5,469 nt of DNA from SYOC01 sp035575235 (GTDB taxonomy: Bacteria; Desulfobacterota; Binatia; Bin18), in contig DATLYA010000101.1 of the NCBI GenBank assembly GCA_035575235.1, positions 1-5,469 on the forward strand, given 5' to 3'. The position numbers and the translations under genes are program-made. Under the pieces are notes generated by a model that was not told the DNA's origin, made no database searches, and saw nothing but the letters and a program-made list of their open reading frames with translations. Shown here piece by piece: positions 1 through 5,258 of this stretch. Numbering within the stretch: position 1 is the first letter of the stretch; each line of letters begins with the position of its first letter.

Positions 1-284
1 TAGGGCTTATGCTTTTCCGGCAGAAACGTCACATTGCTTTTGAGCAGTTTGTAAAGGATATGCTACTCGATGCTGGCGTAACCCTGACTGGCCTCTTTCC
101 AGAGGATATGATGGCGGTTACCGATGCCGCACAAAGATTCAATCTCGACTTCGATGATGCCTATCAATATGCGGCGGCAGCAAAGTCAGGATTGACGCTT
201 GTGAGCTTCGACGGCGATTTTGATCGGACCGACCGAGGCAGAAAGACTCCAGCAGAAATTTTTGCCGTTATCCCTCTCGATTAA
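1..284 (+). CDS. PIN-domain protein (VapC-type toxin-like), C-terminal part
   Basis: The reading frame is open from the left window edge (first full codon at position 3) to TAA at 282-284, so the 5' end is missing. The ATG at 9 is very unlikely to be the real start, because the first catalytic Asp that opens every PIN domain is not present. Counting from that ATG, the run LDFDDAYQYAAA (residues 46-57) supplies the third acidic position (D50). The run LVSFDGDFDRT (64-74) supplies the fourth (D68), followed by the RGRKTPAE tail typical of one VapC-like subfamily. PIN domains are Mg2+-dependent ribonucleases; VapC toxins cut tRNA or rRNA and are held inactive by a partner antitoxin. About 40 N-terminal residues appear to be missing, judged from the usual length near 130-140. 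No antitoxin gene lies in the window; if there is one, it should be just to the left. The gene converges on the next CDS with a 5-bp gap and no obvious terminator between them. Confidence 0.85.
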   Translation, partial: GLMLFRQKRHIAFEQFVKDMLLDAGVTLTGLFPEDMMAVTDAAQRFNLDFDDAYQYAAAAKSGLTLVSFDGDFDRTDRGRKTPAEIFAVIPLD

Positions 285-289
285 TACGA

Positions 290-1519
290 TCACCCCGGAA
301 AAATCGGCGCTTTGCTGATGATTCGCTCCTGCACCAGCGCCTCGACTTCCTGTGGCGGCAGACCAAGAATTTCGCCGAAGACGTAGTCATTATGCTCGCC
401 GAAGCATGGCGGCGGCGTGCGCAACTCTGAGGCGTCAGGCTGAAAACGCGGCACGAAACCGGGATACAAATGCGTCCCGGCTTCAGCTTTATCAACTGCT
501 AACAAGAATTCTCGCGCGGCCAGATGCGCGTCGCTGAGTACTTCCAATCCAGAAATCACCGCGCCGGCAGCGACGCCAGCCTGTTGCAGAAGCTCCATAG
601 CCTCGTAATGGTCATGCTCTTTGGTCCACTCGGCAATGTGGCGGTCAAGTTCATCCTCAACCGCTTTTCTTCCGGCGAGTGTTCGCAGTCCCTCGGCGCG
701 CGTCCAGGCAGGATTGCCTAACGCCTGACAGAATTTCTCCCACTGGGCGTCTGACGCGACGGTGATCATGATCCATTCGTCGTCTCCCTTGCATGGGTAA
801 CAGCCGTGTGGCGCCATCAGGGGGTGACGGTTGCCTCGCCGCCTCTGCACCACGCCGTTGATGGTGTAGTCCAGTAACGCTTCCGCGTTCATCGGCAAGA
901 GTCCTTCCACGTGAGAAAGATCGATAGACACGCCTGCGCCGCGCCGATCACGCTCGAACAGACCGACGAGCGTGGCAAAGCAAGCGTTGAGCGCCGTGCC
1001 TGGATCGCCGATCGCGTTGCTGAGCATTTGCGGCGGCCCGTCTTCATAGCCGCTGACGCCGGTAATGCCGGCCAGCGCCTCAGTTGTGCAGCCGAAGCCA
1101 ACGTATTCACTATCCGGGCCGCTGCCGCCAAACGCAGGCAACGTCACCATCACAAGATTGGGATTCACCGCCGACAGCGCCTGAAAATCGATCCCAAGCT
1201 TGCGTAGGCTGCGAAGCGGGTAGTTCGCGACCAGCACATCGCTGACTCGGACTAATTCACGGAACAACTCCCGCCCGCGCGGATGCGTTAACTCCAAAGC
1301 AATGCCGATCTTGTTGCGGTTAACGGTGTTGAACGTTGGCGATTGTTCGTAGAGCTTCGGACCGTTCGCCGTTCCCTGCAGTCCTGCTCCACGCCACCAG
1401 TCCATATGCGACGGTGATTCTACTTTGATGACTTCCGCGCCAAAGTCGCCCAACAGACAGGTGCTCAGGGGACCGGCCCAACCATTAGTAAGATCGACGA
1501 CTCGGAGTGGCTTCGACAT
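290..1519 (-). CDS. Class III CoA-transferase (CaiB/BaiF family), catalytic Asp present
   Basis: This 409-residue cytosolic enzyme is full length for the family (formyl-CoA transferase and CaiB are about 405-430). The N-terminal Rossmann-like signature is RVVDLTNGWAGPLST (residues 6-20), followed by LGDFGAEVIKVE (23-34). NRNKIGIALEL (68-78) and the DVLVANYPLRSLRKLGID region (94-111) are typical of the family. The catalytic aspartate that forms the acyl-aspartyl anhydride should be D172, in the local run NAIGDPGTALN. YPCKGDDEWIMI (241-252) and the C-terminal PPPCFGEHNDYV (369-380) are further family blocks. It moves CoA from an acyl-CoA donor to a carboxylic acid; donor and acceptor cannot be told from sequence. 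ATG at 1519 is preceded by TTAGGAG with 7 nt spacing, which fixes the start. It lies 123 bp downstream of a second family III gene on the same strand and is probably cotranscribed with it. The two products may work together as a heteromer, but this is inference. Confidence 0.95.
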   Translation of the reverse strand: MSKPLRVVDLTNGWAGPLSTCLLGDFGAEVIKVESPSHMDWWRGAGLQGTANGPKLYEQSPTFNTVNRNKIGIALELTHPRGRELFRELVRVSDVLVANYPLRSLRKLGIDFQALSAVNPNLVMVTLPAFGGSGPDSEYVGFGCTTEALAGITGVSGYEDGPPQMLSNAIGDPGTALNACFATLVGLFERDRRGAGVSIDLSHVEGLLPMNAEALLDYTINGVVQRRRGNRHPLMAPHGCYPCKGDDEWIMITVASDAQWEKFCQALGNPAWTRAEGLRTLAGRKAVEDELDRHIAEWTKEHDHYEAMELLQQAGVAAGAVISGLEVLSDAHLAAREFLLAVDKAEAGTHLYPGFVPRFQPDASELRTPPPCFGEHNDYVFGEILGLPPQEVEALVQERIISKAPIFPG

Positions 1520-1526
1520 GACGATG

Positions 1527-1533
1527 CTCCTAA
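1527..1533 (-). promoter_or_regulatory. Ribosome binding site of the downstream CoA-transferase
   Basis: On the minus strand this reads TTAGGAG, 7 nt before the ATG at 1519. It supports the chosen start and shows that the gene can be translated independently of its upstream neighbour, despite their shared direction. Confidence 0.75.
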
Positions 1534-1540
1534 GACAACC

Positions 1541-1584
1541 GTTAGCTGTTAGCTTTTAGCTAAAAGTTTTTAGTTCTTGGTTCT
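1541..1584 (-). repeat. Degenerate heptanucleotide tandem repeat in the CoA-transferase spacer
   Basis: Read on the minus strand from 1584 to 1543, the sequence divides without gaps into six 7-mers: AGAACCA, AGAACTA, AAAACTT, TTAGCTA, AAAGCTA, ACAGCTA. All six have C at position 5, and five of six end in A. The middle of the array contains a perfect 14-bp palindrome, CTTTTAGCTAAAAG (1553-1566). The array is AT-rich compared with the flanking genes and ends 8 bp before the ribosome binding site of the downstream gene. It is non-coding. Confidence 0.75.
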
Positions 1585-1625
1585 GAAAAAAGAAAGCAAA
1601 ACGCAAAGGCGCACTTCCTGTTTTT

Positions 1626-1639
1626 CATTCCGCATTCCG
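1626..1639 (-). repeat. Two-copy heptamer CGGAATG
   Basis: The minus strand carries CGGAATG twice in direct tandem, starting 3 nt after the TGA stop of the upstream CoA-transferase. The 7-bp unit length is the same as in the longer degenerate array at 1541-1584 in the same spacer. Two copies alone could be chance; the shared period is what makes it worth recording. Confidence 0.5.
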
Positions 1640-1642
1640 TAC

Positions 1643-2848
1643 TCAGAGAATTGCTTCTCTCCGCATCTCCTGCACCTCTGCCACGCTGTGCCCCAATCGC
1701 CCGCACAGCACTGCTTCCGTATGTTCTCCCAAGAGCGGCGCGCGGCGCAGCGGCCACGGCGGCTTGCCTTGCTCACGGAACGGCGGGCCGGGGATTTTCA
1801 CCGTTCCGCCTTCGGGGTGTGTGATTTCAATAAACGCCTGCCGCTCTTTCAGATGCGGCCAGTTCACGACTTCATCGGGCGAGGGGATCGGCGACGTCGG
1901 AATGCCGCGCTTCTGCGCCATATGAAACACTTCCCATTTGCCGCGCGTCTTCAACCAGGGCTCTAACACGCCGTGCAACTCCCGCGCATGCGCCCCGATG
2001 CCAGCTAACGTGTTAAAACGCGGCTCGGCGGCGAGGTCCGGCCTCCCCACCATCTCCAACAAATTGTGAATATGTTGCGGGAGTCCGGCATGGAAGCCGA
2101 CGTATCCGTCCGCGCACGGCAGCGTGACAAGATTGGGATAGCCGAGATGAAATTGCCGGCCAGACCGTTTCCGCAGAAAGCCGGCATAGGAAAACGCCAC
2201 GAAGTCATACAGCGTGGTGGCAATGAGTGCTTCTTGAATAGATACTTCGACTGATTGTCCAAAGCCTGTTTCATTACGATGCCGCACGGCGTGCAGCGCG
2301 CCAATCGCCGCATAGAGCCCGGCCATGTATTGGCCAAACGCTCCGCCCGGCTGTACCGGAGGGCGGTCGACTTCTCCCATAGGATAGGTCCACACCCCAA
2401 GCGCGTAGGCGACGCCATCGGTCATCTGATAATCGCGGTACGGACCGTACGAGCCAAAATTCGAGATCGAAACGGTCACTAAACGAGGATTCACCCGCTC
2501 AAGTTCTGCCCGCGAGAGGCCGAGTCGCTCCATCACCCCAGGCCGGAAGTTTTCCACTAAAACATCGGCCTGGTGCGCCAGCCCCAAGACGACCTCTCGT
2601 CCACGATCGTGTTTGAGATTGAGCGTAACGCCTTGTTTGTTGGTGTTCAGAAAACAAAAGAGTCCACTACGCTCCAACCCTGGCTTGTTGGCGAAGAAGG
2701 GCGGGAGTGCACGAGCGCCGTCTCCGACAACAGGTTTTTCGATTTTGATGACGTCAGCGCCGTAGTCCGCCAATAGCTTCGTACAATATGGGCCGGCGAT
2801 GTAGTGGGTCAGATCCACAACGCGAATGCCGCTCAACGCTTGTTGCAT
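1643..2848 (-). CDS. Class III CoA-transferase homologue (CaiB/BaiF family) with Gln at the catalytic Asp position
   Basis: The ATG at 2848 gives 401 residues, the normal family length. The frame stays open upstream to an ATG at 2971, which would add 41 residues. I reject that extension because it precedes the conserved N-terminal block, runs through the probable promoter, and the inner ATG has AAAGAGGG 8 nt upstream. Family blocks (from M1): IRVVDLTHYIAGPY (8-21), LLADYGADVIKIE (26-38), NTNKQGVTLNLK (68-79), DVLVENFRPGVMERLGL (95-111), GFGQSVEVSIQEA (195-207) and LLGEHTEAVL (372-381). Aligned without gaps on its neighbour, the catalytic Asp falls on Q173 (run GAFGQYMAGL, codon CAA at 2330-2332). 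Known members use the Asp to form an acyl anhydride, so this protein may be inactive alone, a structural subunit of a heteromer, or a member of a variant subfamily. It is the first gene of a probable two-gene unit read leftward from the promoter at 2936-2965. Confidence 0.94.
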   Translation of the reverse strand: MQQALSGIRVVDLTHYIAGPYCTKLLADYGADVIKIEKPVVGDGARALPPFFANKPGLERSGLFCFLNTNKQGVTLNLKHDRGREVVLGLAHQADVLVENFRPGVMERLGLSRAELERVNPRLVTVSISNFGSYGPYRDYQMTDGVAYALGVWTYPMGEVDRPPVQPGGAFGQYMAGLYAAIGALHAVRHRNETGFGQSVEVSIQEALIATTLYDFVAFSYAGFLRKRSGRQFHLGYPNLVTLPCADGYVGFHAGLPQHIHNLLEMVGRPDLAAEPRFNTLAGIGAHARELHGVLEPWLKTRGKWEVFHMAQKRGIPTSPIPSPDEVVNWPHLKERQAFIEITHPEGGTVKIPGPPFREQGKPPWPLRRAPLLGEHTEAVLCGRLGHSVAEVQEMRREAIL

Positions 2849-2856
2849 GCTCTGTT

Positions 2857-2864
2857 CCCTCTTT
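2857..2864 (-). promoter_or_regulatory. Ribosome binding site that decides the start of the upstream CoA-transferase
   Basis: The minus strand reads AAAGAGGG, 8 nt before ATG 2848. It supports the 401-residue product over the 442-residue alternative that starts at 2971. Confidence 0.7.
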
Positions 2865-2909
2865 ATTGGGCGCGGTCTGAGCTTTGTTCCAAGCTCTAGA
2901 AGTCCGGCC

Positions 2910-2928
2910 CCTCCATCATTGATAGAGG
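2910..2928. promoter_or_regulatory. Imperfect dyad at the presumed transcription start of the CoA-transferase unit
   Basis: CCTCCATCA-T-TGATAGAGG is symmetric at 8 of 9 pairs around T2919. It begins 8 bp downstream of the predicted -10 box on the minus strand, so it covers the expected +1 position. That is a usual place for a repressor operator. The factor is unknown. Confidence 0.35.
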
Positions 2929-2935
2929 CTGGGCG

Positions 2936-2965
2936 AGTATCTGACATCCGCCCGGCTGTTGTCAA
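2936..2965 (-). promoter_or_regulatory. Sigma70-like promoter of the CoA-transferase pair
   Basis: The minus strand has a perfect -35 TTGACA (2965-2960), an 18-bp spacer and -10 GATACT (2941-2936, 4 of 6 matches). Transcription would start near 2928, leaving a leader of about 80 nt before ATG 2848. The -35 lies partly in one arm of the perfect palindrome at 2961-2976, which suggests control by occlusion of the -35. Confidence 0.5.
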
Positions 2966-2976
2966 GTTCACTTGAC
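2961..2976. promoter_or_regulatory. Perfect palindrome GTCAAGT-TC-ACTTGAC, candidate operator
   Basis: Two 7-bp arms are exactly complementary across a 2-bp centre. The outer halves carry TTGAC in both directions: one completes TTGACA, the -35 of the leftward promoter, and the other gives TTGACC facing right (2972-2977). This compact dyad fits a dimeric regulator able to act on both directions. The regulator family cannot be named from the site alone. Confidence 0.5.
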
Positions 2977-2996
2977 CGCAGTATTCAGGTGGAATC

Positions 2997-3018
2997 TATA
3001 CCAACGCTCTTTGGTATA
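2997..3018. promoter_or_regulatory. Inverted repeat TATACCAA-N6-TTGGTATA, candidate operator
   Basis: Two perfect 8-bp arms (2997-3004 and 3011-3018) flank CGCTCT. Centre-to-centre half-site spacing is 14 bp, not far from one and a half helical turns. It lies 20 bp right of the other perfect palindrome. No T-run follows it, so a binding site is more likely than a terminator. Confidence 0.5.
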
Positions 3019-3088
3019 TGGACATGGTGCGTATTGGTCGGATCTTCCTGTTCAGTGAGGATAGAGCACTCTGCCCTTAATCGTTTCC

Positions 3089-3120
3089 CACTCAATGACC
3101 CGATCACTCAATCACTCAAT
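3089..3120 (+). repeat. Octamer tandem repeat, unit CACTCAAT
   Basis: Four consecutive 8-mers: CACTCAAT, GACCCGAT, CACTCAAT, CACTCAAT. Three are identical and the second matches at four positions. If the DUF72 gene started at the ATG at 3095, this array would be translated; I take it as non-coding spacer upstream of the ATG at 3176. Confidence 0.75.
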
Positions 3121-3139
3121 TCTCCATCAGCGCCTTATC

Positions 3140-3169
3140 TTGACCACTTCTCCGCCGTCTCGCTATCGT
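3140..3169 (+). promoter_or_regulatory. Possible promoter of the DUF72 gene giving a leaderless transcript
   Basis: TTGACC (3140-3145, 5 of 6 matches), an 18-bp spacer and TATCGT (3164-3169, 4 of 6). The expected start of transcription, about 7 bp past the -10, falls on the ATG at 3176. This fits the absence of any purine-rich ribosome binding site before that ATG. Confidence 0.35.
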
Positions 3170-3175
3170 GCCTGT

Positions 3176-4045
3176 ATGGTGACTCCTGGCAATTTCTTTC
3201 TCGGCTGCGCGGTGTGGTCCTTCAAGGGTTGGGTCGGCGAGCTCTTCCCGTCAGGTAGTCGACCAGCGGAGTTTTTACGATTGTATAGTCAACGGCTGAC
3301 TACGGTTGAAGGCAATACGACTTTTTACGCCGCGCCGGATCGCAAGACTGTGGCGCGATGGAAGGAAGAGACGCCGCCGGGCTTCCAGTTCTGCCCTAAA
3401 TTGCCGCGTGAAGTCACGCACCAGCATCTGCTGCGACCGTCTATTCGTGCCGCGTTGCAGTTTCTCGAGCTGATGCAAGGTCTCGGGGACCGGCTCGGTC
3501 CAATCTTTGCCCAGTTGCCCCCACACTATGGACCGATGTTGCTCGATGATCTGCTAGCGTTTCTCAGCGCCTGGCCGCGACAGGAAGCGCCGCTGGCGCT
3601 TGAAGTGCGGCATCCAGACTGGTTCAAGGAGCCGTATGCGAGTCTTTTCAATAGTAGACTGGAGCAACTCAGTGTTGGGCGCGTGTTGCTTGATACACGC
3701 CCCATCTATGATGGACCAGATAATCCGCAGATCGGTTCTGAGCGAAAAAAACCTAACCTGCCGCTGCAGCCAATCGTGACGGCGCCGTTCAGTTTGGTGC
3801 GCTTCATCAGCCATCCAGGTCGGGATTTCAATCGTACCTATCTCGCAGACTGGGTCGAACGCGTTGCGCGGTGGCTCGCGCAAGAAACGCGCGTCTATTT
3901 CTTCGTCCACTGCCCGGTGGAAGCCCAGTCGCCAGGAACGGCGCGCTTGTTTCACCACCTGCTTGAAGAGCATGGCGTTCCTGTGCCGCCACTACCGTGG
4001 GATCAGTTAAAGACTGGGGCAACGCAACTCAGTCTTTTTTCGTAG
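3176..4045 (+). CDS. DUF72 (YecE-like) family protein with C-terminal clamp-binding-like motif
   Basis: Taking ATG 3176 gives 289 residues, within the family's 240-300. An ATG at 3095 would add 27 residues encoded by an octamer repeat and its flank, and is rejected. No Shine-Dalgarno sequence precedes 3176, so the start is only probable. DUF72 proteins have a TIM-barrel-like fold and no established biochemical function. Recognisable blocks are LGCAVWSFKGW (9-19), TTVEGNTTFYAAP (42-54), FQFCPKLPREVTHQ (70-83), LGPIFAQLPPHY (107-118), LALEVRHPDWF (140-150), SLVRFISHP (206-214) and YFFVHCPVEAQSPGTA (241-256). There is no signal peptide or membrane segment. The protein ends QLSLFS (284-289), and QLSLF matches the consensus QL[SD]LF of bacterial sliding-clamp (DnaN) ligands, suggesting but not proving a DNA replication or repair link. 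The last 17 bp overlap the convergent phosphodiesterase gene. Confidence 0.9.
   Translation: MVTPGNFFLGCAVWSFKGWVGELFPSGSRPAEFLRLYSQRLTTVEGNTTFYAAPDRKTVARWKEETPPGFQFCPKLPREVTHQHLLRPSIRAALQFLELMQGLGDRLGPIFAQLPPHYGPMLLDDLLAFLSAWPRQEAPLALEVRHPDWFKEPYASLFNSRLEQLSVGRVLLDTRPIYDGPDNPQIGSERKKPNLPLQPIVTAPFSLVRFISHPGRDFNRTYLADWVERVARWLAQETRVYFFVHCPVEAQSPGTARLFHHLLEEHGVPVPPLPWDQLKTGATQLSLFS
4009..4040 (+). terminator. Rho-independent-like terminator inside the DUF72 3' coding end
   Basis: AAAGACTG (4009-4016) pairs perfectly with CAGTCTTT (4030-4037). Inner G-U and G-C pairs may extend the stem to 10 bp with a 9-nt loop. A six-T run (4035-4040) begins in the arm and ends 2 nt before the TAG stop at 4043-4045. 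On the minus strand the same hairpin is followed by only three T, so it could act weakly for the phosphodiesterase gene as well. Stem GC is modest. Confidence 0.55.
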
Positions 4046-4853
4046 GGGCGTTCCGTTGAAAATCTCTCTTGTCTTTTTCAAGTAGCCATTCATAGAGTTT
4101 CCCTGGATCATTAGTAATGACGCCGTCAACGCCAAGCTTGTGCACTAGCGTTTTCCATACGTCTGGATGATCCACAGTCCAGGGAAACACCCGCAAGCCC
4201 ACGCTGTGACAGTGGTCGACTAACTCGGGATACAGGCGCAGCAAGCGAAAGTCTGGATGGAGAGAGAAACACTCAAGCGCTCGCGCTCCTTCGACAAGGG
4301 CGTGCGCGCTGCCGAGCCGCGCCCCTTGCTCTAACCCAATCAGCAGTCCGAGGGGGAGGTTGTGATCAAGCTTCTGCACTACACGTAAACTTTCAGGTTG
4401 GAAACTGGAAATTAATACTCGTTCGGCAACGCCATGGTCGTGCACTAACCGCACCAGCCGTTCTTCAATACCAGGATAACGCACAACATTCGTCTTCAGT
4501 TCAATATTGTACAGGAGCGAGCGTCGCAGAGTAGAAAAGACATCAGTCAGTCGCGGCATGGTTAGTGACGCCCCATGCCAATGCCCTACTACCTTCGTAA
4601 CAAGCTCATCCCATGAAAGTGCGCCTACAGCGGACGATTCCCCGCACAGTCGATCCAGGGTCTCGTCATGAAAGACGACGAGTTCACCGTCCGCGCTCTG
4701 TTGCACGTCAAACTCGATCATGCACGCGCCAGCGGCGCGCGCCATGCGAAAGGAAGGCAAGGTGTTTTCTGGACAGAGAGCTGCGGCGCCGCGATGTCCG
4801 ATCACCCAACACGGCAGCGCAGAGGTGAGGAGCAGTTGGCGAGAAGGCTGCAT
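4029..4853 (-). CDS. Glycerophosphodiester phosphodiesterase (GDPD family)
   Basis: The 274-residue product hydrolyses glycerophosphodiesters such as glycerophosphocholine or glycerophosphoethanolamine to glycerol-3-phosphate and an alcohol, in a metal-dependent reaction on a TIM barrel. Visible family residues: HRG at 20-22 (catalytic H20, R21), PENT 28-31, IEFDV 46-50 (metal ligands E47 and D49), FHDETLDR 61-68 (second catalytic H62), YNIELK 115-120 (E118), FPWTVD 223-228 and the closing DGVITNDPG 243-251. There is no signal peptide, so it is probably cytosolic like UgpQ rather than periplasmic like GlpQ. The ATG at 4853 sits only 19 residues before HRG; a GAGGT lies 15 nt upstream, farther than ideal, so translation may be weak. 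The neighbours show no glycerol-3-phosphate transporter. Its stop overlaps the DUF72 gene on the opposite strand. Substrate is not determined. Confidence 0.95.
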   Translation of the reverse strand: MQPSRQLLLTSALPCWVIGHRGAAALCPENTLPSFRMARAAGACMIEFDVQQSADGELVVFHDETLDRLCGESSAVGALSWDELVTKVVGHWHGASLTMPRLTDVFSTLRRSLLYNIELKTNVVRYPGIEERLVRLVHDHGVAERVLISSFQPESLRVVQKLDHNLPLGLLIGLEQGARLGSAHALVEGARALECFSLHPDFRLLRLYPELVDHCHSVGLRVFPWTVDHPDVWKTLVHKLGVDGVITNDPGKLYEWLLEKDKRDFQRNAPTKKD

Positions 4854-4925
4854 AACACTGCATCTTTTACCTCATCGTTTGTTTGTAAAAAACCTACTGT
4901 CGTAGTCTCTGTCAGCGGGTACGGA

Positions 4926-4955
4926 TTGACGTCTATCGCCTTCTCTCGCTACACT
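4926..4955 (+). promoter_or_regulatory. Sigma70-like promoter of the 78-residue gene
   Basis: TTGACG (4926-4931, 5 of 6), an 18-bp spacer and TACACT (4950-4955, 4 of 6). A start near 4962 would give a leader of about 60 nt ending in a strong ribosome binding site. It lies in the 168-bp divergent spacer shared with the phosphodiesterase gene, for which I see no comparably good promoter. Confidence 0.45.
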
Positions 4956-5005
4956 CCCTGGGGTGAGAGTGAGATTCTGTTCGGTAGCTCTCGGTGCGGG
5001 TCATC

Positions 5006-5013
5006 GGAGAGGA
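5006..5013 (+). promoter_or_regulatory. Ribosome binding site of the 78-residue gene
   Basis: GGAGAGGA lies 8 nt before ATG 5022. It fixes the start at 5022 even though the frame stays open much farther upstream, through the divergent phosphodiesterase gene. An out-of-frame ATG at 5014 reads ATG CAT ACA TGA and overlaps the true start; it encodes only three residues. Confidence 0.75.
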
Positions 5014-5021
5014 ATGCATAC

Positions 5022-5258
5022 ATGATTATTGATTCGGAAACTTTCGCAGAGATTGAAAGCGCTATCACACAAGCTTCCCAGGGAGTGAGCGCCGCAACCC
5101 AGCTGGTTAAAGGACTGGGTCCGCAAACAGAGGAGGCGCGCGCGTATATCGGTCGTCTCCTGAACCAAATCCTTGAAGTGCAAGTCCATGTCCAACGTGC
5201 AGGAGCCGTGCTTGACGCCTTAAAAGAAGCGAACCAGGAAGAATCATCCCATCAATAA
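5022..5258 (+). CDS. Small helical protein of unknown function (78 aa)
   Basis: I do not recognise this protein. It has 78 residues, no Cys, Trp or signal peptide, and no hydrophobic stretch long enough for a membrane segment. Composition and spacing suggest two amphipathic helices, about 5-31 and 35-71, separated by GLGPQ (31-35); in the second, I43, L46, L47, I50, L51, V53, V55 and V57 give a hydrophobic stripe that could form a helical hairpin or coiled coil. The tail NQEESSHQ is polar. A good ribosome binding site (GGAGAGGA, 8 nt) and a plausible promoter at 4926-4955 support a real gene. It is transcribed divergently from the phosphodiesterase gene, and no gene follows it closely on the same strand. 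A small structural or adaptor protein is possible; I infer nothing more specific. Confidence 0.75.
   Translation: MIIDSETFAEIESAITQASQGVSAATQLVKGLGPQTEEARAYIGRLLNQILEVQVHVQRAGAVLDALKEANQEESSHQ

Larger units (their letters stand above)
2849..3175. other. Divergent intergenic control region, 327 bp
   Basis: No gene is credible here. The region separates the leftward CoA-transferase pair from the rightward DUF72 gene. It holds a ribosome binding site and promoter for the left gene, two perfect inverted repeats (2961-2976, 2997-3018), an imperfect dyad (2910-2928), a 6-bp-arm hairpin GAGCTT/AAGCTC (2879-2896) in the presumed leader of the left gene, an octamer tandem repeat (3089-3120) and a possible leaderless promoter (3140-3169). 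No regulator gene is adjacent, so any trans-acting factor would be encoded elsewhere. Confidence 0.7.

Noticed and set aside
524..1207. Plus-strand frames of 65 and 98 codons inside the downstream CoA-transferase gene
   Set aside because: They are antisense to a clear family III enzyme, have no ribosome binding site or recognisable domain, and arise from codon bias on the other strand.
1586..1620. Terminator after the upstream CoA-transferase gene (T-rich run on the minus strand)
   Set aside because: The stem before the T-run is only about four pairs including a G-U, so the two genes are more likely read as one unit.
2849..2971. N-terminal extension of the upstream CoA-transferase from ATG 2971 (442 residues)
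   Set aside because: The added 41 residues have no family counterpart and overlap the predicted promoter, -35 palindrome and leader; ATG 2848 has a good ribosome binding site and gives the normal family length.
2972..3002. Rightward promoter TTGACC-N19-TATACC for the DUF72 gene
   Set aside because: The spacer is too long for a normal sigma70 promoter and the closer box set at 3140-3169 fits better; kept only as a weak alternative.
3095..3175. N-terminal extension of the DUF72 protein from ATG 3095
   Set aside because: The 27 extra residues are encoded largely by the octamer repeat and flank, and the conserved domain begins just after M at 3176.
4668..5021. Upstream open frame in phase with the 78-residue gene
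   Set aside because: It runs antisense through the phosphodiesterase gene and the divergent promoter region; the ribosome binding site at 5006-5013 marks the start at 5022.
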